From positions 18,206 to 82,205 of the forward strand of contig JAQUZG010000001.1 in NCBI GenBank assembly GCA_028691435.1: 64,000 bases of DNA. Direction: 5' to 3'. Position numbers and translations under genes: made by a program. Below, in pieces: positions 52,668 through 62,127 of the stretch. The notes beneath the pieces were generated by a model. It ran no database searches. It saw only the letters and a program-made list of their open reading frames with translations, and had not been told where the DNA came from. Each line of letters begins with the position of its first letter. Position 1 is the stretch's first letter. The stretch is from Candidatus Iainarchaeum sp. (lineage in GTDB: Archaea > Iainarchaeota > Iainarchaeia > Iainarchaeales > JAAZKV01).

Positions 52668-52934
52668 ATGGGTGATGCATTAGTTGTTTTTAAAATTTTT
52701 CCAGAAGATATGGAATTACTTTCACAAATAGAAGAATCTTTAAGAAGTATAAATATTAATCAAATTACTTTTAAAGGACTTCAAAAAGAACCAATAGGAT
52801 TTGGAATTGAAGTTATTAAAGTTGGGTATATTGTTCCAGATAAAACTGATGGTTTAATGCCTTTGCTTGAAGAAGCACTTGCAAAAATTAATGGAGTTAG
52901 TCAAGTTGAAATGGCTGGCGTAACATTGATTTAA
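52668..52934 (+). CDS. ef1b: Translation elongation factor aEF1B (EF-1 beta)
   Basis: 88 residues of the small alpha/beta exchange-factor domain: ALVVFKIFPEDMELLSQIEE, FGIEVIKVGYIVPD and the ending VSQVEMAGVTLI. It recharges aEF1A with GTP. The ATG at 52668 has GGTGA 5 nt upstream; an upstream GTG is part of that ribosome site. Confidence 0.93.
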   Translation: MGDALVVFKIFPEDMELLSQIEESLRSININQITFKGLQKEPIGFGIEVIKVGYIVPDKTDGLMPLLEEALAKINGVSQVEMAGVTLI

Positions 52935-52945
52935 TTTCTTTTTTT

Positions 52946-53605
52946 TTATATTTCAAAACCTAGTTTGTATTCTATGTCTATAATTAAATTTAGGCCATAA
53001 TTTCGTGATTCTACATTTTTAGCATTTATTGCTATGTGTTGTGCACCAAACCAAAAATTATGTAATATAGTTTTTAACATATCATTTTCAATTTTTAGTC
53101 TATATCCCACAGAAACTTTTGCTTTTTTTAATCTAGCTAATGTTGCAAAAGATTCTTCCATTTTGACCGTATAATAATTAGTTTCTCTTGCTTTTTGCAT
53201 AAATTTTGATCGATTTTCAATTATTAAATTTATTAAGTTTTTTCGTTTTTTTGTAGTTAAAACTAGTTTTGGAAGTTTTATACGTTTTTGAGTTTTGGCT
53301 AATTCATTTAAAGTCAAAATTAGTTTTTCTCTACCTAAATATATTCTTGATCTTCTTTTTTCTTCATTGTTATTATTTCTTTTTTTTTCAATATTTATTG
53401 CGGATAATCTCCTTTCAACAGTTTCAATATCATTTGCTATTTCTCTTTTATCAGCTTCACTATCAAACTCTCCTAAAGATTCTGTTAATTTTAATTGTTT
53501 TAATTGTTTTTCTAATTCTATTCGCTCATTTAAACTAAGCGGTCTAAATTTTTGAATAACTTTAGATCTAGGTCTATTTGGTTGATGAGAATTTAATCTT
53601 GCCAT
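52946..53605 (-). CDS. Basic coiled-coil protein of unknown function
   Basis: 219 residues, strongly basic and helical. Residues 25-75 are likely coiled coil (LNERIELEKQLKQLKL, DIETVERRLSAINIEKK). A later section KKRKNLINLIIENRSKF and a C-terminal NYGLNLIIDIEYKLGFEI are hydrophobic-patterned but not membrane spanning. No family recognised. It is convergent with aEF1B and divergent from rad50. Confidence 0.6.
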   Translation of the reverse strand: MARLNSHQPNRPRSKVIQKFRPLSLNERIELEKQLKQLKLTESLGEFDSEADKREIANDIETVERRLSAINIEKKRNNNNEEKRRSRIYLGREKLILTLNELAKTQKRIKLPKLVLTTKKRKNLINLIIENRSKFMQKARETNYYTVKMEESFATLARLKKAKVSVGYRLKIENDMLKTILHNFWFGAQHIAINAKNVESRNYGLNLIIDIEYKLGFEI

Positions 53606-53706
53606 ATACTATTATGTGATTTTATCTTTTTATTTTTAACTTATTTTTAAATTTACTGGCATTTTACTTGAAATTTTATTTTAAATCTTTCTAATTATAC
53701 TTATTT

Positions 53707-55758
53707 ATGATTAATTCTTTAACTTTGATTAATTGGCGAACTCATAAAGAAACAAAAATTAATTTTGAAAAAGGCACTAATGTGATTATTGGTGTGATGG
53801 GGGCGGGTAAATCATCTATTGTTAATGCATTATCTTTTGCTCTTTTTGGAACTTTTCCTCAATTAAAATCAAAACAAGTTTCATTAAAAGAAATAATTAT
53901 GAATAAACCAAATAAAATGGATTATACAAAAGTAATTCTTGAATTTTCTCATAATGGTTTGAATTATATTGTTGATAGAAAAATAGTGGATGGGGCTACT
54001 GAAGCATATTTGCGAACTATTGATTCAAAGTTAATTGCTGGTCCAAAACAAAAAGATGTTAATGAAAAAATAGAATCAATTCTTGGGTTAAATTATGAAT
54101 TATTTAGTCGTGCAATTTATGCTGAACAAAATGAAATTGATTTTTTCTTAAAATTAAGTCCTGGTGAAAGAAAAAAGAAATTTGATGAATTACTTGATTT
54201 AGAAAAATATGAAATTGCTAGAAAAAATTCATTAACTTTAAAAAATCAGTTTGTTAAAGAATTTAAACAAAAAAATGATTTTGTTAATCAACAGAAAAAA
54301 TTAATAGAAAATTATGAAGAAGAAAAACTAAATGTTGATTTATTATCTAATAAAAATGAATTAGTTGATTTAAACTCAAAACTGGATTTACTAAATTCTA
54401 ATTTTTTAACTATTCGATCAGAAAAAGAGGTTGCTGATAAAAAACTGATTTTATTTAATCAATTAAAAGATGAAATTATAAAAACAAAAACAAAAATCGA
54501 AACATTATCTTCTTCTATAGCTGGGACAAATCTGCAATCTAAAGAAGATTTAGATCGTAAAAAAGAAGAAACTTTTTCAAAAAAATTAAGTTTAATTAAA
54601 TTAAAAGAAGCAAAAGAAAATGAAAAATCTATTCTTGATTTATCATTAAAAAAGATTTGGGAAGAAAAAAAAGTTAATGATTTTAAATTAAAAGAAATTG
54701 ATTTTGAATTAAAAGAAATGTTAAATTTAGTTGGCACTTGTCCAAAGTGTAAGCAAAATTTAGATGAAAATCATAAAAAATCAATAATTGAATTAAACGA
54801 ATCAAATAAATTAAAAATTATTAATGAAAATAATAGTTTACTTGAAAAAGAAAAAGAAATTACTCAAGAAATTACTAAAATTAAAAACGAAATGGCAATA
54901 AATGATAAATTAATAGAATCATTAAATTCTGACTTGTTTAATTTGCAAATAAACGAAAAAAAATTAATTGAATTAAATGAAAAGAAAAATCAAATTGATT
55001 TATTAAAAGAAAAAATTCCAAAACTTGAAACAGAATTTGTTAATTTAAAAATTGATCAAACTATTGTTGATGAAATTAAACAAAAATATTTTGAATTAAA
55101 AGGACAAATTGATTTATTAAAATCAAAGTTGATTTCAAAGCAAGACTTGATAAAAAGTATTGAATCAAATTTAATTAAAATAAAAAAAATTAAAGACTCT
55201 ATTGCTTCTATTGAAATTGATGCTATAAATGATGAGATTGTTTCAAAAAAACTTGGTGTTTTTGAAAATTGTTTAATTTCAACACAAAACGAATTAAGAT
55301 TATCAATGATTGATACAATAAATATTGCAATGTCTGATATTTGGCAAAATGTTTATCCATATAAAGATTATATTGATGCGAAATTAATTATTAATGATAA
55401 TGGGTATGATTTTGTTGTTTTAAATAGAAACAATGAATGGGTTAGAGTTGATGGGATTTTAAGTGGTGGGGAACGAAGTGCGGGGGCACTATGTATTAGA
55501 ATTGCTTTTGCGTTAGTTTTAACAAAAAATCTTTCAATGTTAATTCTTGATGAACCAACACATAATTTAGATTATAATGCAATTGATAAACTTAGTGAAA
55601 TGTTTAGAGAAAAGTTACCAACTCTTGTTGAACAAATTTTTGTAATTACTCATGAAAAAGCATTTGAAACTGCAACAAATGGTAAAACTATTTTATTGAC
55701 TAGAGATAAAAGTTTAGATGAATCAACAAAAGTAATTTTAGAAAATGAATTTGATTAA
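53707..55758 (+). CDS. rad50: Rad50-like DNA repair ATPase with short coiled coil
   Basis: 683 residues. Walker A GVMGAGKSSIVNALSFALFG, Q-loop region YAEQNEIDFFLKLSPGERKK, zinc hook CPKCKQNL at 345-352, ABC signature LSGGERSAGALCIRIAFALV and Walker B LSMLILDEPTHNLD. The arms are about 190 residues each, shorter than in typical archaeal Rad50 (about 880 in total). No Mre11 gene is next to it, unlike the common herA-mre11-rad50-nurA order. A leaderless start is likely. Confidence 0.92.
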   Translation: MINSLTLINWRTHKETKINFEKGTNVIIGVMGAGKSSIVNALSFALFGTFPQLKSKQVSLKEIIMNKPNKMDYTKVILEFSHNGLNYIVDRKIVDGATEAYLRTIDSKLIAGPKQKDVNEKIESILGLNYELFSRAIYAEQNEIDFFLKLSPGERKKKFDELLDLEKYEIARKNSLTLKNQFVKEFKQKNDFVNQQKKLIENYEEEKLNVDLLSNKNELVDLNSKLDLLNSNFLTIRSEKEVADKKLILFNQLKDEIIKTKTKIETLSSSIAGTNLQSKEDLDRKKEETFSKKLSLIKLKEAKENEKSILDLSLKKIWEEKKVNDFKLKEIDFELKEMLNLVGTCPKCKQNLDENHKKSIIELNESNKLKIINENNSLLEKEKEITQEITKIKNEMAINDKLIESLNSDLFNLQINEKKLIELNEKKNQIDLLKEKIPKLETEFVNLKIDQTIVDEIKQKYFELKGQIDLLKSKLISKQDLIKSIESNLIKIKKIKDSIASIEIDAINDEIVSKKLGVFENCLISTQNELRLSMIDTINIAMSDIWQNVYPYKDYIDAKLIINDNGYDFVVLNRNNEWVRVDGILSGGERSAGALCIRIAFALVLTKNLSMLILDEPTHNLDYNAIDKLSEMFREKLPTLVEQIFVITHEKAFETATNGKTILLTRDKSLDESTKVILENEFD

Positions 55759-55774
55759 TTTTTTTAAAATAAAA

Positions 55775-55984
55775 TTAGTTAGAAGCAACTTTTTCTTTTG
55801 CTTCTTTTTTTGAAATTCTTGCCATATATCCAGCTAAAACATTTCTACTATTTTTTGATAAACCTAGTTCTAATGGAGCTAAATTTTTTTTATTTGTTTC
55901 AAAATTACCACCAAATTTTTCTGGCATTTCTGTTGTTAAAACTTCGGCTCTATATTTTAATCCTTTTGATACTGCTTTTCCCAT
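55775..55984 (-). CDS. rps17e: Ribosomal protein S17e
   Basis: 69 residues; MPEKFGGNFETNKKNLAPLE and LSKNSRNVLAGYMARI match S17e (small subunit). The N-terminal GKAVSKGLKYRAEVLT replaces the usual R-rich start, so it is somewhat divergent. It lies 11 nt after rpoK on the same strand. Confidence 0.85.
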   Translation of the reverse strand: MGKAVSKGLKYRAEVLTTEMPEKFGGNFETNKKNLAPLELGLSKNSRNVLAGYMARISKKEAKEKVASN

Positions 55985-55995
55985 GTTATTCCCCT

Positions 55996-56202
55996 CTAAA
56001 ATAATTCTACTCTTTTTATTGTCCCATCTGGGTATCGTCTAAGTACACTTAATGGTAATGATTTTTCTTCCATTTCTTTTTCAGCAACTCTAAGCATTGA
56101 TAATTCTTTTGTGCCTTTAACTAAAGGAGGTGCTCCTAAAGATAATTGTAAAGCTCTTGCAGATAAAATTCTTGTTAATTCAAATCTTGTTAATCTACCC
56201 AT
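55996..56202 (-). CDS. rpoK: DNA-directed RNA polymerase subunit K (Rpb6/omega)
   Basis: 68 residues: RLTRFELTRILSARALQLS, GAPPLVKG and LPLSVLRRYPDGT are the RpoK/Rpb6 core. It helps assemble RNA polymerase. GGTGA precedes ATG. It is followed by S17e. Confidence 0.93.
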   Translation of the reverse strand: MGRLTRFELTRILSARALQLSLGAPPLVKGTKELSMLRVAEKEMEEKSLPLSVLRRYPDGTIKRVELF

Positions 56203-56305
56203 TTTCTCACCAAGTAATAATTAATTTCTTGATAAGAAGCTTTAAAAAAGTAGCTTTTGTTTGATTATTTTTTAATAAATATTAAACTAGCTAATATTAG
56301 CCTTT

Positions 56306-57826
56306 TTATTGATTTCTGGTGCAAATTTTGATTATTTCTGGTGGATTTAAGTTATATTTTGTCAAAAAATCTTTAATTATTTTTAGTGGGTTGCTTCCTT
56401 CTAAGTAAATTACCTTTTTTCCAGAGTAATATGTTCTATATCCTTTTTTTTCTGAAAATTCTTTAAATTCATTAATTGTTTCTTCTTGAATACTAAGTAT
56501 TGCTTTTGCAAGTTCACTTGAAAAAAACTTTGATAGTTGATTTGTTAGATGAAATGGTATTTCATTTAATATTTCTTTATATTTTTGATAATAAATATTA
56601 AAATATTCTTTTTCAAAAGTTTTAGTATAAATTAAAGTATTTGTTTGATTTTCATTTAATTTATTTTTTTTATTAAATAATTCAAATAAAAAATCATTTT
56701 TTTTATTTAAACTAATTGATAAAAAAGATTCTTTTTTTTGACAAAACCAAAATAGTTCATGATTTTTTTCAATTTTAATTTTTTCATCTAGGTATAATAT
56801 TTGTGCATCAATTAATGGGATTTTTATTTTTTCATTTAATTTAATTGGGCCGATGGGATATTTATTTGAAAAATTTGTAAATTTTCTTAATTCACGATCT
56901 TTTTTATTTTCATGTTCTTTATGGAATTTATCTGCAAATAATTTTGATTTTGTTTCATAATAAAAATTATTTTCATTAAAACTAACTTCTATTTTTGTTG
57001 AGGGTAAAATATTTTTATCAGTCATTTTGTTGGGTTTACAGCAATTACAATTTAATGTATCAAATCCAATATTATAAAAATTTTTTGAAATTAATTTTGA
57101 GATAGTGGCTCCAAAATCAATTTGTGAAAAAGAATCAAGAATATTAAATGGGATATATTCTTTAGTTAAAAAATTCAACTTTTCATTAGTTTTTTCTAAT
57201 GATTGGCCATGTTCAAAAAATATATTTTCTAAATATGATTCAATTATTTCTTGTTTATTTTGACTAATTCTATAAGGTGCTATTTTTAGTATTTTTGATA
57301 AAATTGCTTTTTTTATTATTTCAATTGTATCTTTTTCATTTATTTTTATTGCTTGATTAAATGATACATTTTGAAAAACTGTTTTTTCAAAATCAATATA
57401 TTTATCTTTATTATTTAATTCTAAATTTTCTTCAATCTTATTAATTTCATTATCGTTAATTTTAAATTCGTCAAAATAACTCCAATTTTTTTCAATTAAA
57501 AATATTCTTTCAGGTTCTAAAATTAAATATTGTTTGTTTATTGTTTTTGAAAATAAATTATTTAATTTTTTTAATTCATCAATATGCTTTGCTTTTATTT
57601 TTAAATAGTCATTTTCAGTTTCTAATAAAATGTTGTTTAATTTAAATTCATTTAGTAAATTTTCAAACGTGTTTTTTGTTAATTTTTCATTAGTTTTTAT
57701 TTTTAAATAAGGGTAAAAAATAAAGTTTTTTCTTTGAGTATAATTTTTATTTTTAAATTCACAAAGAATCTGATTTTTTTCTTGATTATAGTTTACACTA
57801 ACTAAATATGTGTGGGATGTAAGCAT
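56306..57826 (-). CDS. Unknown 506-residue protein in the HerA-NurA locus
   Basis: Not recognised. The first 130 residues (FYPYLKIKTNEKL, a strand-helix pattern, then YLILEPERIFLIEKNWSYFD) faintly recall the N-terminal domain of family B DNA polymerases, but no exonuclease or polymerase motif is present. A possible metal site CNCCKPNK lies near residue 260. The middle is helical and basic (FADKFHKEHENKKDRELRK); the end TYYSGKKVIYLEGSNPLKII is alpha/beta. It is 60 nt downstream of herA and 104 nt upstream of rpoK, same strand. A role with HerA/NurA/Rad50 is suggested by position only. Confidence 0.75.
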   Translation of the reverse strand: MLTSHTYLVSVNYNQEKNQILCEFKNKNYTQRKNFIFYPYLKIKTNEKLTKNTFENLLNEFKLNNILLETENDYLKIKAKHIDELKKLNNLFSKTINKQYLILEPERIFLIEKNWSYFDEFKINDNEINKIEENLELNNKDKYIDFEKTVFQNVSFNQAIKINEKDTIEIIKKAILSKILKIAPYRISQNKQEIIESYLENIFFEHGQSLEKTNEKLNFLTKEYIPFNILDSFSQIDFGATISKLISKNFYNIGFDTLNCNCCKPNKMTDKNILPSTKIEVSFNENNFYYETKSKLFADKFHKEHENKKDRELRKFTNFSNKYPIGPIKLNEKIKIPLIDAQILYLDEKIKIEKNHELFWFCQKKESFLSISLNKKNDFLFELFNKKNKLNENQTNTLIYTKTFEKEYFNIYYQKYKEILNEIPFHLTNQLSKFFSSELAKAILSIQEETINEFKEFSEKKGYRTYYSGKKVIYLEGSNPLKIIKDFLTKYNLNPPEIIKICTRNQ

Positions 57827-57886
57827 AACGTACTTACTTTTTCTTAATTTAAAAACAGTTTTTAAGTAGCTAGCCGGTGATAGTTT

Positions 57887-59413
57887 TTACAAGTAAGCTT
57901 CAGTATCTTTATTTACAATTTCTTCTTTTTCATTAAATCTTTTTGCTAGGTCTTCAAGAGTAAATTCATGTTTTGAATTTTGTGATTTTTTTAATCGGAC
58001 TTTAAAAAAAGTTGGAGCATTAACTGCTTCCCCTACTATTAGTGCATCTCCAACTTTAAGTGATGGAATCATATTTATACTTGTTGAATCAAGTCCTTCA
58101 CTAGTTTGTTTAATGTGATCTAAATCATATGGGTTAGTAATTCTAAGTATAATTTGTGTATTACAATTAGCTAAAATTGAAGATGATAATCTTTTTGGTC
58201 TTTGTGAAATAACTACTAATGATGCTCCAAATTTTCTACCTTCTCTAGCAATTGTGGTTAATGGTTCTCTTGCTATTGCTCTTTCTCCAGCTGTACTTTC
58301 TGGAATAAAATTGTGTGCTTCTTCAACAATCAAAGTAAATGGTGGAATTTTTGAATAATTATCTTGTCTAAGATTAAATAATTTTCTTGAAACTAATGCT
58401 ACAATAATTTGTTTTTTTCGTTCATCCATTATATCATTTAAATTAATTATTGTTAATTGTCCTTGTTTTAAAAAATCATAAATGCTTGGCTTTTCAATTT
58501 TTTCAAAAAGATTTAATTGTTCAACTTCATTAAGCATAGCAATTAATGGATTAGCAGTTTTTTCATCTAAATTAAGCACTTCATTTTTTATTTTATTTAA
58601 ATCAAATGGGCCAGCTCCACTTTTCATCTCCTGTTTTAATTTATTTATTATATTTAGTATTTCTCTTTTTTGAATATGTGTAATTTTTGGAAAAATTGAT
58701 GATAATACACTTGGTGTGATACTTGAACATTTAAATTTAATATCTTTTCCATTAATTATTTTTGTTTTTGAAGAATAATCAGTATATTTATTATCAGTTA
58801 CTCCTTCTCCAAAAAAACTATATTCATTATGCACATCAAAAAGTAAAAGTGCGATTTGGCCGTCTTCTTTTTGTCTTTGAAGTATTTCTTCAATAATTAC
58901 TGAAGTTAAAAAAGATTTTCCAGCTCCACTAGTTGCTAATATTGCTAAGTGTTTTTGAAGTAATTTTGATAATTTTGGTTTTAAATTTACATTATGAAAT
59001 GGTATTTCTCCAAGCATTAATCCTTTTTCATCAATTCCTAAAAATCGTTTTATATTTTCGCCTTCTGCAATAAACACTTTTGTACCTGGGGATGGTGGAA
59101 AAGTTGGTCTTTGTATTTGTTTATTTTCACTAAATATCCCAAGTGGTCTAGTTTTTGCAATTAAAAATTCCCAATCTGCTACTGGGAAATGGTTTTCCAT
59201 TTCACTTCCGATTGTTTTTACTGAATCTGGTCGTTCAAAATATCTATTTGTTTTAATTAAATCTTCTACCATGCAAATCATATTGCCTTGTGAATATGGT
59301 ATTTCGACAAACATTCCTTTGTGGATCATGCCGTTGTTGATTACAAAATCTACTCTTGATGGTGATGGCCCATCAAAATTTGAAACTACTGTCCCTAATT
59401 GTTTTTCGTCCAT
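57887..59413 (-). CDS. herA: HerA bipolar DNA helicase/translocase
   Basis: 508 residues: an N-terminal HAS-barrel (LGTVVSNFDGPSPSRVDFVI), Walker A LATSGAGKSFLTSVIIEEIL, Walker B FTLIVEEAHNFIPES and LVVISQRPKRLSSSIL with the arginine finger. Hexameric ATPase that works with the NurA nuclease on DNA ends. A GTGA-type site precedes ATG, 4 nt after the HAD gene, so these are co-transcribed. Confidence 0.95.
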   Translation of the reverse strand: MDEKQLGTVVSNFDGPSPSRVDFVINNGMIHKGMFVEIPYSQGNMICMVEDLIKTNRYFERPDSVKTIGSEMENHFPVADWEFLIAKTRPLGIFSENKQIQRPTFPPSPGTKVFIAEGENIKRFLGIDEKGLMLGEIPFHNVNLKPKLSKLLQKHLAILATSGAGKSFLTSVIIEEILQRQKEDGQIALLLFDVHNEYSFFGEGVTDNKYTDYSSKTKIINGKDIKFKCSSITPSVLSSIFPKITHIQKREILNIINKLKQEMKSGAGPFDLNKIKNEVLNLDEKTANPLIAMLNEVEQLNLFEKIEKPSIYDFLKQGQLTIINLNDIMDERKKQIIVALVSRKLFNLRQDNYSKIPPFTLIVEEAHNFIPESTAGERAIAREPLTTIAREGRKFGASLVVISQRPKRLSSSILANCNTQIILRITNPYDLDHIKQTSEGLDSTSINMIPSLKVGDALIVGEAVNAPTFFKVRLKKSQNSKHEFTLEDLAKRFNEKEEIVNKDTEAYL

Positions 59414-59417
59414 TTTT

Positions 59418-60083
59418 TCACTCTTTTAATTTTTCTAATACTTCAAATATTTCATCTAAAGATGAAATTATAAAATCTGGTTTTATTTTTGTTTCATTTT
59501 TTTTATTTGTTCTATTTATCCAACAACTGTGTATTTTACAATTATTTGCGCCCATTATATCACTTTCAAGAGAATCTCCAACCATTATTGCCTCGTTAGA
59601 GTTTACATTAAATTCATTTAATATTTTTTCAAAAACTATTTTGTTTGGTTTTACATCCCCAAAATTAAATGAAAATCCTAAATAATCAAAATATTTAGTT
59701 AATTTTAATTTTTCAATTATTTCTTCTGAATGTAAACTTTCGGCATTACTAAGTAATGCAACAGAATATTTATTTTTATTTAATTTTTCAAGAGTTGATC
59801 TTACTTCTGGAAAGTATTTTATTTTATCAAATCTATTAAGATAAATTTCATTTAATTCTCTTTCTAAGTTTTCATTATTTATTTCATGGAATTCTTTAAA
59901 AAAATCGTTTCTTAACTCTTCAAAATTATCATATTTCTTTTTTTGTACTGCATTTTCATATCTTGTAATAAATTCGTCCATGCTAATATTTGATTCTTTT
60001 AATAATGTCTTTAAATTTGCAACATTTATTGTTGCTGGAATTAGAGTTTTCCAAAGATCAAAAATAATTAATTTAACTACCAT
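59418..60083 (-). CDS. HAD-superfamily hydrolase
   Basis: 221 residues. Motif I IFDLWKTLIPA (Asp nucleophile; the second Asp of DxD is replaced by Trp), motif II VALLSNAES, motif III Lys in FGDVKPNKIVFEKIL, motif IV MVGDSLESDIMGANN. The replaced second Asp is unusual for a phosphatase; members with DLWxT motifs exist. Substrate unknown. It lies between nurA and herA. Confidence 0.85.
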   Translation of the reverse strand: MVVKLIIFDLWKTLIPATINVANLKTLLKESNISMDEFITRYENAVQKKKYDNFEELRNDFFKEFHEINNENLERELNEIYLNRFDKIKYFPEVRSTLEKLNKNKYSVALLSNAESLHSEEIIEKLKLTKYFDYLGFSFNFGDVKPNKIVFEKILNEFNVNSNEAIMVGDSLESDIMGANNCKIHSCWINRTNKKNETKIKPDFIISSLDEIFEVLEKLKE

Positions 60084-60111
60084 GACTTATCACATATATT
60101 TATTGACCAAT

Positions 60112-61167
60112 TTATTTAAATGGTCTATTGCCTCTCCTTAAATTTAATTTTGGTCCAATTTTATCAATTAATTTATTGAATACTATTTCAATTTCTTCAT
60201 TTGTTAATCTTGCTCGCATATCTGCTTCGATTAAAATTGATGGGTAAGAATAATCTTTATGTAATGATGAAAGTTGATAAACAATTGATGCAATTTCATT
60301 TGCTTTTTCTTTTATATCTTTTTTTGCAATAAATTCTATTCGTAAAGCTTTATCATAATTTGATGCCTTTAAATAAAATACATATATATTGTTGCTCCAG
60401 TCTTTAGTGTATTCTTTTAGAATGCTATGTTTTTCAATATTTTTTGAATAATTAAAAAAACAAGTTCTTTCCCCATTGATTAATATGTAATCAAGTATTG
60501 ATGAGTCTGATGCAAATTTTAATTGTTCTTCATTAAGTTTTAACGAATCAATTAACACTTCTTTAAATCTATTTCCTCTTGAATCTTCAACAGTTGAAAT
60601 TAAAGTGCAATTGTTTTCTTCACTTGTTTTGTATAATTTTTGAAATAAATCAATTATTGACTCATAATCATCTTTAATTTTTGAATCACTTCTTGGTTTA
60701 TTTTGATATTGTGGAATAATTGAACCGTCAATAAAAAGATATTTTGGTTTTTTTTCAATAATTAATTCTATTGATGTTGTGATTTCTTTTTTTAATCTTT
60801 CAATACCTTTACTTTGTTCTTCTTCATCATTCTCAAGTCCATTTTTAAGTAAAATTGGTTCTGGAAAAAGAGTTGGTTTGAAGTATTCTGCTTTTGTTAA
60901 CTTTGAATCATTATAACTAAAAATGACTGCTCCAATTTTTATTAAAAGTATATCTAAAAATGAAAGTCTTTTAGAAACAAATCCACTATCTACTCCGGCT
61001 ATATCGCAATCAAATTTAACTATTTTTATTTTTGACACAATTGTTTCAATTTCATTAATTGATAATTTGCTTTTTGATGGCACTAAATATTTTCCAAGTG
61101 TTTCGTTTTTTGTGTAATGTTGATTAATTTCTTCAAATGCTTGGTTCATGAAATTAGTATATTGCAT
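60112..61167 (-). CDS. nurA: NurA 5'-3' nuclease
   Basis: 351 residues. IAGVDSGFVSKRL provides the first catalytic Asp, and YLFIDGSIIPQY with ISTVEDSRGNRFKE follow the NurA RNase H-like fold; the C-terminal LIEADMRARLT has another acidic site. It resects DNA ends with HerA. First gene of the leftward nurA-HAD-herA-unknown-rpoK-S17e series. Confidence 0.9.
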   Translation of the reverse strand: MQYTNFMNQAFEEINQHYTKNETLGKYLVPSKSKLSINEIETIVSKIKIVKFDCDIAGVDSGFVSKRLSFLDILLIKIGAVIFSYNDSKLTKAEYFKPTLFPEPILLKNGLENDEEEQSKGIERLKKEITTSIELIIEKKPKYLFIDGSIIPQYQNKPRSDSKIKDDYESIIDLFQKLYKTSEENNCTLISTVEDSRGNRFKEVLIDSLKLNEEQLKFASDSSILDYILINGERTCFFNYSKNIEKHSILKEYTKDWSNNIYVFYLKASNYDKALRIEFIAKKDIKEKANEIASIVYQLSSLHKDYSYPSILIEADMRARLTNEEIEIVFNKLIDKIGPKLNLRRGNRPFK

Positions 61168-61328
61168 AAAAAGATATGATTTAATTGGTTTTTAATGGTT
61201 TTTGATGTGGTCAGCCGATTATTTTGAAAAATTTGATTAAATTTTTTATTTTTTTTGATTATTTTTTAAAATTTTGGTTTTACACGCAGGTTTTTAAATA
61301 AAAATGCTGTTTATATCTATGTGATATT

Positions 61329-61820
61329 ATGAAAGCTATATTTGAAGTTAAAACAATTAATGCGCCTTGGAAGCCACCGTTTGATAAAGTAATAACAACA
61401 GAAACCTACACTGTTGATGAAAATGAATCATTTGATAGAATTACTGGTAATGGGTTTGATGAACCTGTTTTTACATTTGTTCAATCAATTGGCCAAATGG
61501 CAATTGTAGTTTATTCAAAGACATTTACTCTTAAAGGATTAAATCCAAGTAATAGACGAATACAATTATCTAATGGTGAAGAAATGGCTCTAACTTATTT
61601 GTGGGGCGAAAATGGCATAACAAAAAAAATTACATTTAAAGGATTTACTTATTCTGATGCAACTAATGATTCTAATGAAAACAATTCTTCAGAAATTAAT
61701 TCAAATGAAACTGAAGTTAATAAAAGTGTGAATTCAGAACAAGATTTAAATCAAAATATTGAAGAAGATAATGAAAATAATAATTACAAAAATATTGATA
61801 ATGAAACAATGATAATGTAA
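61329..61820 (+). CDS. Unknown 163-residue protein with Asn/Glu-rich tail
   Basis: A beta-rich N-terminal 115 residues (AIFEVKTINAPWKPPFD, MAIVVYSKTFTLKG, GEEMALTYLWGENG) followed by a low-complexity acidic tail rich in Asn, Glu and Ser. No signal peptide or membrane helix. GTGATATT precedes ATG, and TTTTTAAATA lies about 38 nt upstream. Not recognised; convergent with the 77-residue protein. Confidence 0.65.
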   Translation: MKAIFEVKTINAPWKPPFDKVITTETYTVDENESFDRITGNGFDEPVFTFVQSIGQMAIVVYSKTFTLKGLNPSNRRIQLSNGEEMALTYLWGENGITKKITFKGFTYSDATNDSNENNSSEINSNETEVNKSVNSEQDLNQNIEEDNENNNYKNIDNETMIM

Positions 61821-61824
61821 TTAT

Positions 61825-62058
61825 TTATTTTTTTCTTGTTGTTCTAAGTTGCATTCCATTTACTTTTCTTTTGAATCCTTCTAACATTGCTGTCATAACT
61901 TCTCTTTGAGCAGGTGTAATTGGTTCTCCATTTATTTTTCCAGTTCTTAATGCATTAGTTATTTCTTTAATTCCAGTTGATGCTCTTCCGTTTCTATTGT
62001 CCTTTCGTATCGCTCCTTCAATTTTACCACGCAATATTGTTGCTCTTGATACATTCAT
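61825..62058 (-). CDS. Unknown 77-residue basic protein
   Basis: Reads MNVSRATILRGKIEGAIRKD at the start and has GEPITPAQREVMTAMLEGFK. It is helical and basic, with an Arg/Lys-rich C-terminus (KVNGMQLRTTRKK). GGTGA stands 4 nt before ATG. It could bind nucleic acid or be a subunit; no family was recognised. Confidence 0.6.
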   Translation of the reverse strand: MNVSRATILRGKIEGAIRKDNRNGRASTGIKEITNALRTGKINGEPITPAQREVMTAMLEGFKRKVNGMQLRTTRKK

Positions 62059-62115
62059 ACTATCACCTTATTTAATTTGTTTTTATTGTATTTAAATTTA
62101 TTTAATTTAGTTATA

Positions 62116-62123
62116 TTTATAAA
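62116..62123 (+). promoter_or_regulatory. TATA box of the arsR gene
   Basis: TTTATAAA is centred 26 nt before the ATG at 62146. The transcript probably starts at or beside the ATG, which places the operator between TATA and start site. Confidence 0.55.
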
Positions 62124-62127
62124 CCTT

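Noticed and set aside
56306..57826. Unknown gene as Mre11 or as a family B DNA polymerase
   Set aside because: No Mre11 phosphoesterase motifs (DxH, GNHD) and no polymerase motifs (SLYPS, DTD) are present; only a weak N-terminal resemblance remains.
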